A program made the translations under genes and the position numbers. Below, piece by piece: positions 1 to 6,959 of a stretch of 13,673 nucleotides of DNA (the first letter of the stretch is position 1; each line of letters begins with the position of its first letter). Under the pieces are notes generated by a model. The model was not told the DNA's origin and did not search any database. It saw only the letters and a list, made by a program, of their open reading frames with translations. This DNA is from Alphaproteobacteria bacterium (GTDB lineage: Bacteria; Pseudomonadota; Alphaproteobacteria; Caulobacterales; Parvularculaceae), in the NCBI GenBank assembly GCA_030428745.1, contig JAUIEG010000016.1, positions 1-13,673 on the forward strand, given 5' to 3'.

Positions 1-2793
1 GAAGACCGCGATAAACCCGATCGCTGACGGCACCGATAGATATTGTCCAGTGATGAAGAGTGCGAACAATCCTCCGCTCGCTGCAAAAGGCACGTTGGCG
101 ATAATTAACGCGGCGTATTTAACCGAGTTGAACGCCGTGTAGAGCAACACGAAAATAAAGAAGATCGTCGCCGGAACGATGAGCGATAACTTCGCCAGCG
201 CGCGTTGCTGGTTCTCAAAGGCGCCGCCCCATTCGATCCAGTAGCCGGGCGGCAATTCCACATTCGCCGCAATGACGTCATTGGCGTCTTTCACGAACCC
301 ATCGACGTCTCGGCCGCGCACATCCATCTGGATCACGGCGTAACGCTGCAATTGTTCGCGGCGGACAAAGGAATAGCCCTCCGCGGACGTAACATTCGCC
401 ACGCGGCCGAGGGGAATAATCGCGCCGTCCGCGGTCTGCAGCGGAATATTGCGGATCGATTCCATGGACGCTTTCGACGCGTCCTGCAGACGGGCGGTGA
501 TATCGAACCGCCTGACGCCATCGATAAGCGTGCCCACGGGCTCCGCGCCGATGCCGGTCCGCACGACGTTCAGAACATCGTCGGCGTTCATGCCGTATCG
601 CGCGAGTTCGGCGCGGTCGACCTGAATGCGGATTTGCGGCTTGCCGATATTGGCTTCGAGCGAAAGATCAGCGGCGCCCGGCACGCCGGAAATCGCTTCC
701 TTGATTTCCTGGCTGAGCCTGTCCAGTTCGCCAAGATCCTGACCATAGATTTTCGCGGCAAGCGTTGCGCGAACGCCCGAGATCAGCTCTTCAACGCGCA
801 TCTGGATTGGTTGCGTGAAGGCGATGACCGAGGTCGGCACGGTTTCTTCAAGCTTTTCGCGCATGTCGTCGGCAAGCGAAGCGACCGAACGCTTACGGGG
901 CCACTCGCTTTGCGGTTTTAGCGCCGTGTAGATTTCCATGTAGTTGACATCTGCGGTCTCGCCTTTTTCGGCGCGCCCGATCATGGCGATTGTCGTTTCC
1001 ACTTCGGGAAACTCAGACAGCGTGTTTTCAATTTCCTTGGAAATCTCAATCGACTGATCGAGGGAGGTAGAGGGGATCGACGTGACCCGCCACATGATCG
1101 ACCCTTCCTGTAATTGAGGCATGAACTCCTTGCCGAGGAAGGGAAAGAGCGCGAGGCTGGCGACCAGAAGACCGCCGGCCGCGAGGCCCACCTTGCGCTT
1201 GTTATCGAGACTCCAGGCGATCAGAGGCAGATAGCCGCGCTTGACGATCCGCATCAGCATCGTGTCGCGCTCTTCCTTCGGCTTCAGGATCATCGCCGCC
1301 AGGACGGGAATGATCGTCAGCGTCAGAATCAGCGAGCCCGCCATGGCGAAGCTGATATTGAAGGCCATGGGCTTGAAGAGTTTGCCTTCTAAGCCCTCAA
1401 GACTGAAGAGCGGCAGAAAGACGACGATGATGATCATAATCGCAAATGCGATGGGATTGGCGACTTCCCTCGCAGCCTGCAGAACGGCGGCTGTCCGATT
1501 GACCTCGCCGCCTTCCTCCTTGCGCTCGGCCATGATGCGGAACGAGTTTTCGACCATGACGACGGCGCCGTCGACCATCATGCCGATGCCGATGGCGAGA
1601 CCCGCGAGCGACATCAGATTGGCGGAAAGACCCATCTGGCCCATAAAAATGAAGGCGATGAGCATGGCGAGCGGCAATGCAGTAATGACCACCAGCGCCG
1701 ATCGGATTTCGCCGAGAAACAGAAACAGCACGATGGCGACCAGGATTGACCCTTCAATGAGGGCTTTCTCCGCCGTGCCGACCGCTTTTTCGACCAGCTC
1801 GGTGCGGTCATAGATGGGCTTGACAATGACGCCATCCGGTAACGCGCTTTCGACAGTCTTAACTTTCTCTTTAACCGCGTCGACGACGTTCTTGGCGTTC
1901 TCGTTAATACGCGCAAGCGCCATGCCGAGAACCACTTCCTCGCCGTCGCGGGTGACGGCGCCGAACCGCAAGGCGGGCGCCTGTTCGACGTTCGCGACAT
2001 CGCGCACATAAACCGGGGCTCCGTCCTTTACCTTGACGACGATGTTGCCAATATCGGTTTCGTCCCGCACAAGGCCGAGGCCGCGCACGAGATATTGCTC
2101 CGGTCCCTGATCGATATATTGCCCGCCGACCTGGCGGTTATTCGCCTCAAGCGCTTCGACGACATCGGAAAACCCCAATTCGTATTTGATAAGTTGCAAG
2201 GGATCGATCTGGACCTGGAACTGGCGTTCCTGCCCGCCCCAGGACATGACGTCATCGACGCCGGCGGCTGTGCGCAGAATGAGCCGCACGTTCCAGTCCT
2301 GAAGGGTCCGTAGATCCATGTCGCTGATGTCGCCCTTGAGGGATTCATCAGCGCGTTCGAGCGTGTACCAGAAGACCTGGCCGAGACCCGACGCATTTGG
2401 GCCCATTTCTGGCGATCCATATCCTTCGGGAATGCGGTCGCGGACTTCCGCAAGCCGCTCCATAACAAGGCGCCGCGCGAAATAGATATCGACGCTGTCC
2501 TTGAAATAAACAGCGACATAGGAAAGACCGAAGAGGCTCACCGAACGGATTTCCGACACGTCGGGAAGCCCCGCCATCGCCGACTCTACCGGGAACGTCA
2601 GCAATTGCTCGACGTCTTCCGCGGCAAGGCCCGGCGATTCCGTATAGATATTGACCTGAACGGGCGTCACGTCCGGGAAAGCGTCGATCGGAACCGTCGT
2701 CACGGCGCGCCAGCCGAGAAAGCCGACGACGGCGAAGATGATGAGCACCAGAACTTTATACTGGAGCGAGAGTTCAACGAGTTTATTCAACAT
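1..2793 (-). CDS. czcA: CzcA-type heavy-metal efflux RND pump, 3' end cut by the window
   Basis: Inner-membrane proton/cation antiporter subunit of a CzcCBA-type tripartite efflux complex. 931 codons are open from the ATG at 2793 to base 1; I checked the frame at several points and saw no frameshift. Family members have about 1,030-1,060 residues, so roughly the last 100 (end of the second membrane domain) are missing. The N-terminus MLNKLVELSLQYKV and the periplasmic segments (GGAFENQQRALAKL, LPDGVIVKPIYDRT) are typical HME-RND. The TM4 signature reads AIGIGMMVDGAVVMVEN, with D408 and E415 of CzcA present but Gly at residue 402. Met positions of the CusA copper path are only partly kept (Arg and Glu at two of three), so a divalent-cation substrate is more likely than Cu(I). 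The start is supported by AGGAA 8 bases upstream, overlapping the TAG stop of czcB; the gap to czcB is 11 bases. The exact metal is not readable. Confidence 0.93.
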   Translation of the reverse strand, partial: MLNKLVELSLQYKVLVLIIFAVVGFLGWRAVTTVPIDAFPDVTPVQVNIYTESPGLAAEDVEQLLTFPVESAMAGLPDVSEIRSVSLFGLSYVAVYFKDSVDIYFARRLVMERLAEVRDRIPEGYGSPEMGPNASGLGQVFWYTLERADESLKGDISDMDLRTLQDWNVRLILRTAAGVDDVMSWGGQERQFQVQIDPLQLIKYELGFSDVVEALEANNRQVGGQYIDQGPEQYLVRGLGLVRDETDIGNIVVKVKDGAPVYVRDVANVEQAPALRFGAVTRDGEEVVLGMALARINENAKNVVDAVKEKVKTVESALPDGVIVKPIYDRTELVEKAVGTAEKALIEGSILVAIVLFLFLGEIRSALVVITALPLAMLIAFIFMGQMGLSANLMSLAGLAIGIGMMVDGAVVMVENSFRIMAERKEEGGEVNRTAAVLQAAREVANPIAFAIMIIIVVFLPLFSLEGLEGKLFKPMAFNISFAMAGSLILTLTIIPVLAAMILKPKEERDTMLMRIVKRGYLPLIAWSLDNKRKVGLAAGGLLVASLALFPFLGKEFMPQLQEGSIMWRVTSIPSTSLDQSIEISKEIENTLSEFPEVETTIAMIGRAEKGETADVNYMEIYTALKPQSEWPRKRSVASLADDMREKLEETVPTSVIAFTQPIQMRVEELISGVRATLAAKIYGQDLGELDRLSQEIKEAISGVPGAADLSLEANIGKPQIRIQVDRAELARYGMNADDVLNVVRTGIGAEPVGTLIDGVRRFDITARLQDASKASMESIRNIPLQTADGAIIPLGRVANVTSAEGYSFVRREQLQRYAVIQMDVRGRDVDGFVKDANDVIAANVELPPGYWIEWGGAFENQQRALAKLSLIVPATIFFIFVLLYTAFNSVKYAALIIANVPFAASGGLFALFITGQYLSVPSAIGFIAVF

Positions 2794-2804
2794 ATCATCA
2801 ATTC

Positions 2805-3974
2805 CTAATGCCCGTGGCCTTCGCCCATTTTTGTTTTCTGAATGAGCGATTTGAGGAGAAAGGTTTTTTCGGTGACGATTTCATCGCCTTCCGCGACGCC
2901 GGAATTGACTACAATCCAGCCGCCGCTCGCGGCACCGGTCTCTATACTCACCGGTTCGATTTCATCGCCTTCGATGCGGAAGACTGTGGGCGCGCCGTCC
3001 ATCAGGACGACAGCGCTTTCCGGCAGCGCCAGCGCTTCGTCGCTGGCGCCGACGGCAATCACTGCATCAACGAATTGGCCAGCATGGAAGTCGTCATCGT
3101 CATTGCTGATCTCGATGCGCGCCATTAATGTACGCGTCGTTTCATCGAGTGCGTGCTGGAGTTGAATAACCTCTCCTTCCTCCCAGTGATCCGCGTTTGA
3201 CTTCACGCGCGCGGGCGCGCCGATAGAAATCCGCCCAGCCTGCTCGGCCGTCAATCGCGCCTCGACCCAAACCGTCGATTCATCACTGATTTCGACCAGC
3301 ACCCTTCCCGGATCGACAAATTCGCCCAGTGTAAACTCATCGCGGACAACGGTTCCCGCTTGCGGCGCAAACAAAATAAAACGACCTGTGGCCTTGCTTG
3401 CGTCGCCGGTTTTCAACAACGCGGCGACTTCCTGTTCCGCCATGCCGAAGGACAAAAGCTTTGCGTGGGCCTGCTGGCGCGCCACTTCCGCTTCCACGTA
3501 ACGCTTTTCGGAAACGACGTCCCGGCCGAGGTTGCGGACCCGGCGCCATTCCTTATCGCCGATGATGAGCGCGCCTTGCGCTTCGGCCATATCGACGCTG
3601 GACAAAGTGACCAGCGGCGCGCCTTCGCCGACTTCCTCACCGCGCACGACATGACGTTCGATAATTTGCGCGCTGATGCGCGGCGCAACTTGCGCAGTCT
3701 TGTAGCGGTTCGCCGTCACCTCGCCCGGCGCGATAAACTCGCCCGACAGTTTTCTCATGCCGAGCGTTACAGATTTTATCCCTTTTTCGCCGCGTTCGGC
3801 CGCCGTCATCTCGATATGACCGCCGCCTTCCTCTTCGCCGTGCTCATCTTCGGCTTGGGCGGCCGGGACAGTTTTTTCCTCAGCGTCCGACGCGCCGCAA
3901 GCGGCGATTGTCAGCGTACCAAATGCAATGATCGCCAATCCGATGCCTGAATTCAGTTTTCGATAATTACGCAT
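2805..3974 (-). CDS. czcB: CzcB-type periplasmic adaptor (membrane fusion protein), probable lipoprotein
   Basis: Adaptor that links the RND pump to the outer-membrane channel. 389 residues. I start it at 3974 (MRNYRKLNSG) rather than at the upstream ATG at 3992, because GGAG lies 8 bases before 3974 and the start overlaps the czcC stop as TAATG; the upstream ATG has no Shine-Dalgarno. The N-terminus has a basic stretch, a hydrophobic core and a lipobox-like IAAC followed by Gly, so lipid anchoring is likely. Next comes an acidic/His-rich linker (DEHGEEEGGGHIEM) that could bind metal, then biotinyl-lipoyl/hairpin halves (around VAPRISAQIIERHVVRGEEV and FAPQAGTVV), beta-barrel (VWVEARLTAEQAG) and membrane-proximal domains. 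The tail is GEGHGH, a His-rich end seen in several CzcB relatives. It sits between czcC and czcA with coupled translation. Confidence 0.92.
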   Translation of the reverse strand: MRNYRKLNSGIGLAIIAFGTLTIAACGASDAEEKTVPAAQAEDEHGEEEGGGHIEMTAAERGEKGIKSVTLGMRKLSGEFIAPGEVTANRYKTAQVAPRISAQIIERHVVRGEEVGEGAPLVTLSSVDMAEAQGALIIGDKEWRRVRNLGRDVVSEKRYVEAEVARQQAHAKLLSFGMAEQEVAALLKTGDASKATGRFILFAPQAGTVVRDEFTLGEFVDPGRVLVEISDESTVWVEARLTAEQAGRISIGAPARVKSNADHWEEGEVIQLQHALDETTRTLMARIEISNDDDDFHAGQFVDAVIAVGASDEALALPESAVVLMDGAPTVFRIEGDEIEPVSIETGAASGGWIVVNSGVAEGDEIVTEKTFLLKSLIQKTKMGEGHGH

Positions 3975-5209
3975 TACAGTGTCTCCATCCATTCATTGAG
4001 AGTGCCGGACGCATCGAGCCAATCGATCCAGGCGCGCCATAGCGACCCTTGAAGTTCAATTCCCGCACGCTCGGCGCTATAAGTTTGATCAAGTTGCACC
4101 AGATACTCGACGGCGGTGATGTCGCCCGATCGCCATAATTGATCGAGCACCCCGCGTTGTTCTCCGAGCACGTCTGATCCGTCCCGCATCCAGACGCGCC
4201 ATGTCCCGGCCGCGACGGCGTAGCGTCCGCTGGCTTCGATGAGCCGCGCTTCGGCGTTGCGCAACTGATTGCGGATAGATTGCTGGGCAGCAATGCGTTC
4301 GGCGCGAGCTTCATCCACTTCGGCCTGGCCAGACGCAAAAACGGGGATTGGTACGGACAATCGAACGCCGGCGAAATCGGCGTCTCCATCGCGCCCATAG
4401 GCCGCGCCGATCGTCGGATCGGGAATGCGCGATTTTTTAGCGAACCGGATTTCAGCTGCGAGCGCGTCGGCGCGCGCTTCCGCCGCGCGAAGTTCCGGCA
4501 ATCGGCGAACCAGCGTCATGTCGAGCGGCGCCGCCGCCGCCGGCGGATCCGGGAGAACGGGCCATGCGGGCATCACTTCGCCGACGAGTGCAGTTAAGGC
4601 CTGCCTCGCTTCGGAGAAATCGCTCCGGGCGGTCGTTTGTTCCGCGATAGCCTGGGAAAGACTTAATTGCGCAGCAAGACGTTCCGACTTTGAAAGATCG
4701 CCGGCCTCAGCGCGCCTGCCGGCGATTGAAGAGAATTCACGTGCGACTTCAGCCCGTTGCGCCGCCAGTTCCGACAGGCGCTTGCGCGCCTGGTAATCCG
4801 CCAGCGCCGTCAGGAGATCGGCGAACAGCGAGCGCTTCTCCGCTTCATACGTAAACCTTGCGGCGTCCACGGCGCTGCGTGCGCCTTTGGCCCGCGTGGC
4901 GCGTTTGTTGGTGATGTCGAACGCTTTCGACAGGCCGATGGAACGGCTGTCATCCGCGTCGTCCTCACTGTCGGAGAATTCGCCTTCGAATTCAGGGTTA
5001 TAGAGCGGCCGCGAATTCGCCCGTCCGCGCGCTTCGGCTGCATCAAGTTCTGCGCGCGCTTCTTCAAGCCGCGGGTGATTGCGCGCCGCGTCTTCAAGAA
5101 ACTGCCCTAACGTCAAGCCCGGGTCAGCGGTATTCTCCTGCGCGGACGCAGCGCCGAGCCCCCACGCCGCAAAAGCGGCGAGCGCGAGCCCGCATATTCT
5201 GATGATCAT
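3974..5209 (-). CDS. czcC: CzcC-type outer-membrane efflux channel (TolC family)
   Basis: Outer-membrane factor of the Czc-type efflux complex; it gives the RND pump and adaptor a route to the outside. 411 residues, usual for CzcC. The N-terminal signal peptide (RICGLALAAFAAWGLGAASA, cleavage about at ASA/QE) is followed by the two OEP repeats: long Ala/Glu/Arg-rich helices (LEEARAELDAAEARGRA; QAEVDEARAERIAAQQSI) with beta-strand segments containing NPEFEGEFS and VRLSVPIPVF. The latter matches the L-x-x-P-ipvf type strand of the family. The start at 5209 has AGAGGA 9 bases upstream. Its stop shares one base with the czcB start (TAATG). Upstream is a His/Cys-rich small gene, separated by 58 bases that hold a strong hairpin. 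Confidence 0.92.
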   Translation of the reverse strand: MIIRICGLALAAFAAWGLGAASAQENTADPGLTLGQFLEDAARNHPRLEEARAELDAAEARGRANSRPLYNPEFEGEFSDSEDDADDSRSIGLSKAFDITNKRATRAKGARSAVDAARFTYEAEKRSLFADLLTALADYQARKRLSELAAQRAEVAREFSSIAGRRAEAGDLSKSERLAAQLSLSQAIAEQTTARSDFSEARQALTALVGEVMPAWPVLPDPPAAAAPLDMTLVRRLPELRAAEARADALAAEIRFAKKSRIPDPTIGAAYGRDGDADFAGVRLSVPIPVFASGQAEVDEARAERIAAQQSIRNQLRNAEARLIEASGRYAVAAGTWRVWMRDGSDVLGEQRGVLDQLWRSGDITAVEYLVQLDQTYSAERAGIELQGSLWRAWIDWLDASGTLNEWMETL

Positions 5210-5237
5210 TGGTCATTGTCCTCTTGGAATCAAAATT

Positions 5238-5268
5238 ACTGATGGGCGCGCAACCGCGCGCGATCAGT
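5238..5268 (-). promoter_or_regulatory. Strong intergenic hairpin upstream of czcC (possible attenuator or processing site)
   Basis: Read on the minus strand: ACTGAT, C, GCGCGC, GGTT loop, GCGCGC, CC, ATCAGT. This is a 6-bp outer and 6-bp all-GC inner stem with a small internal loop. It begins at the last base of the TGA stop of the upstream small gene and ends about 14 bases before the AGAGGA Shine-Dalgarno of czcC. Only a short T-rich stretch (AATTTTGATT) follows, so it is not a textbook terminator. It could act as a partial terminator/attenuator, or as an mRNA stabiliser separating the regulatory genes from czcCBA. Confidence 0.55.
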
Positions 5269-5624
5269 CAGATTCGCGGAGGACGGAATAATGAAGAAAG
5301 AGAGGTTTGGGGAACCACGCCGTTTTGCGACGCGATGATCTTGCTTGCAAAGAGTAGTACGGACGCCGGATCGACAGAGGCGCGCGATAGCGCATGAAAA
5401 TGGCACGCACCGGAATGACAATGCGCAGCGTGTTCCGGGTGAACAGAACCTTCGTCGGCAGGCTCGCCCTGCGCAGCTGCGCGTTCTTCACCAACATCGT
5501 GTTGGGCGGCATGATGAATGTCTTCTTCCGCGGCATGAGCGGGCGCGACAATGCCGACCGCGCCCCATAGCGCAACCATCAATACCGCGATGACGCGGTG
5601 CATATGTCGAATGGATGACATCAT
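5268..5624 (-). CDS. Small exported His/Cys-rich protein in the CzcI position
   Basis: 118 residues. The signal peptide runs to about residue 31 (basic RHMHR, hydrophobic VIAVLMVALWGAVGIV, cleavage at AHA/AEE). The mature part is His-rich (DIHHAAQHD, HPEHAAHCH) and has a compact metal-site candidate, HCHSGACHFH at residues 68-77 (H68, C69, H70, C74, H75, H77). The C-terminus ends LFRPPRI, an ending I associate with small hypothetical proteins found before czcC genes. No enzyme domain is recognised. Location and size match CzcI of Cupriavidus (czcN-czcI-czcC order), but sequence homology to CzcI cannot be claimed from reading alone. A periplasmic metal-binding or modulator role is inferred. 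The start at 5624 has AGGA 10 bases upstream; the ATG codons at 5621 and 5603 are alternatives that keep the signal peptide. Confidence 0.8.
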   Translation of the reverse strand: MMSSIRHMHRVIAVLMVALWGAVGIVAPAHAAEEDIHHAAQHDVGEERAAAQGEPADEGSVHPEHAAHCHSGACHFHALSRASVDPASVLLFASKIIASQNGVVPQTSLSSLFRPPRI

Positions 5625-5661
5625 CTCAAATGCGTCCTACTGTAAAACTCCTGACAAATCA

Positions 5662-6252
5662 TTATAATTTTTCGTTTATGTCGATGTGTCGCCGCCCGGA
5701 GGGCAGCCCGAAATATCGCGCTGTCCTAACGACATACGCCTCATAGGCTTTTCCAAAAGCCGCCCGAAGATGCGGCTCTTCGACCGCTACAATATAACAG
5801 TGAATGAAGAGCGCGAATAACAGGGCCAGCGAAAACGCCCATATCGACATCGCGATGAGCGACACGCCGCCCAGAAACAAGGCGTATCCGACATATTGCG
5901 GGTTGCGCGACCAGCGATAAACGCCCCGTTCAATGAGTTCGTCTTCCTTGAGTCCATAGACTCTCGAAAAATCCGCATAGGCGCTTCGGCCAAGATAAAT
6001 CAGCATCGCTCCGGCAAAGGCGAATAATCCGCCGGCCGCAACTGTGAATTCGCCTAGGTCGCCAAGCGACCCCCGATCGAACCAGGCGATTGCAAACAGC
6101 AACAAAGCATTGCCGTGCATGGCGGCGCCAGTCCAGACCGCCATTGATAAGCTGACACGGCCGCGTTCTGCAAAATCCCGTTTGACCAGCATCGCCATCG
6201 GAATGGAAAGCACTGCATTGACCGCCGCCAATATGAGTAACGCTCGAACCAT
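5662..6252 (-). CDS. czcN: CzcN-like isoprenylcysteine carboxyl methyltransferase-family membrane protein
   Basis: 196 residues and mostly hydrophobic, with about five membrane spans. The C-terminal half carries the ICMT/PEMT-type signature: LIERGVYRWSRNPQYVGYAL (residues 106-125), then EEPHLRAAFGKAYEAYVVRTARY, the usual EE-x-x-L-x-x-x-FG-x-x-Y-x-x-Y pattern of the SAM-binding end. The physiological substrate of bacterial members is generally unknown. CzcN/NccN of Cupriavidus metal operons belong to this family and sit in the same place, before czcI-czcC-czcB-czcA. The frame stays open upstream to 6453, but that part is Arg-rich shadow sequence inside the CDF gene. The ATG at 6252 lies 2 bases after the CDF stop and begins directly with a membrane span, so I chose it. 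Its Shine-Dalgarno is weak, consistent with coupling to the CDF gene. Confidence 0.85.
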   Translation of the reverse strand: MVRALLILAAVNAVLSIPMAMLVKRDFAERGRVSLSMAVWTGAAMHGNALLLFAIAWFDRGSLGDLGEFTVAAGGLFAFAGAMLIYLGRSAYADFSRVYGLKEDELIERGVYRWSRNPQYVGYALFLGGVSLIAMSIWAFSLALLFALFIHCYIVAVEEPHLRAAFGKAYEAYVVRTARYFGLPSGRRHIDINEKL

Positions 6253-6254
6253 GT

Positions 6255-6902
6255 TTAAATACGCCCGTCTGCGAAGTTCAACGAAGCGCGGCGTTCTTTC
6301 ATCGCCTGCGCTATAATCGAGTACGATGACTTTGCAAACAGGCTGGCGAGCAGCGCGGCGACAATCAAGTCGGGCCAGAAGGATCCTGTAAGCCACACGG
6401 CGCCGCCGGCGGCGATCACCGCAATGTTTCCAATGGCGTCGTTGCGCGAGCACAGCCAGACGGAGCGGACATTGGAATCGCCGTCGCGCCAGCGCAGCAA
6501 AATGAAAATGCTTGCGACATTGGCCCCGAGCGCCAGCAGACCGACGCCGCTCATGACTGGTGCGGCCGGGGAAACGTCGCCAAACGCGCTCGCGATTGTC
6601 GTTATCAGGACGAACACCGCCATCAAAGCAAGACTGGCGCCTTTGATCAGCGCCGCTGTCGCGCGCGTATGCAGCGCGGCGCCAATGACTGCAAGGCTCA
6701 AGGCGTACGTCGCCGTATCGCCTGCAAAGTCGAGAGCGTCGGCTTTCAAGGCCTGAGAGCCCCCGAGGAATCCCGCCGACATTTCGACGAAAAACATCAC
6801 GGCGTTAATTGCGATGACGGCAATCAGCGCCCGCTTGTAGGAAGGGGATTGCCCGTCAAACTGATCGTTATCGCAGGCGCAACCGGCCACTCTCGTCTCC
6901 AT
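6255..6902 (-). CDS. Short cation diffusion facilitator (CDF) family cation transporter
   Basis: 215 residues; predicted inner-membrane exporter of divalent cations from cytoplasm to periplasm. It shows about six spans and no C-terminal cytoplasmic domain (full CDFs have about 300 residues). TM2 contains KADALDFAGDTATYALS: the usual A-D-x-x-H-x-x-x-D reads D55, D58, D62, so the His is Asp. TM5 contains CSRNDAIGNIAVIAAG: the usual H-x-x-x-D reads C151 and D155. The N-terminus has a short Cys pair (GCACDND). It is the first gene of the MerR-controlled operon, with a leader of only about 12 bases if the promoter call is right. Its stop is 2 bases before the czcN-like start. Zn/Cd/Co are the likely substrates from family and context, but the altered ligands leave this open. 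Confidence 0.85.
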   Translation of the reverse strand: METRVAGCACDNDQFDGQSPSYKRALIAVIAINAVMFFVEMSAGFLGGSQALKADALDFAGDTATYALSLAVIGAALHTRATAALIKGASLALMAVFVLITTIASAFGDVSPAAPVMSGVGLLALGANVASIFILLRWRDGDSNVRSVWLCSRNDAIGNIAVIAAGGAVWLTGSFWPDLIVAALLASLFAKSSYSIIAQAMKERRASLNFADGRI

Positions 6903-6928
6903 TGAAAAGCTCGCAAGCCTAATCTAAT
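6902..6928 (+). promoter_or_regulatory. Possible merR-side promoter
   Basis: Candidate plus-strand promoter: TTGAAA at 6902-6907 and TCTAAT at 6923-6928 (5 of 6 matches to TATAAT), with a short 15-bp spacer. The alternative -10 TAATGT at 6925-6930 gives 17 bp but matches less well. Transcription would start inside or next to the dyad, so the bound regulator would also repress its own gene. Confidence 0.35.
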
Positions 6929-6951
6929 GTCTACAGCAACTGTAGGTTCAA
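6921..6951 (-). promoter_or_regulatory. MerR-type promoter/operator for the CDF-czcNICBA operon
   Basis: On the minus strand: -35 TTGAAC (6951-6946), a 19-bp spacer, then -10 TAGATT (6926-6921). The spacer contains a perfect inverted repeat CTACAG-TTG-CTGTAG (6945-6931). A 19-20 bp spacer overlapped by a dyad is the hallmark of promoters that MerR-family activators twist into an active shape. Expected transcription start is about 6914-6915, roughly 12 bases before the CDF ATG. Confidence 0.82.
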
Positions 6952-6956
6952 GAGGA
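6951..6956 (+). promoter_or_regulatory. Ribosome binding site that sets the merR start
   Basis: AGAGGA just before the ATG at 6960. The alternative upstream ATG at 6927 would place the operator inside the coding sequence and has no such site. Confidence 0.6.
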
Positions 6957-6959
6957 AAA

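Noticed and set aside
205..921. Plus-strand open frame of 238 codons opposite czcA
   Set aside because: The minus-strand CzcA frame through the same bases is continuous and matches the family. The plus frame shows no recognisable domain.
6253..6453. N-terminal extension of the CzcN-like protein to an ATG at 6453
   Set aside because: The added residues are Arg-rich and unlike the family, and they lie inside the CDF coding sequence. The ATG at 6252 gives a natural membrane-protein start.
6927..6959. Upstream ATG for the MerR regulator at 6927
   Set aside because: It would put the operator dyad inside the gene, lacks a ribosome site, and adds residues not typical of MerR N-termini.
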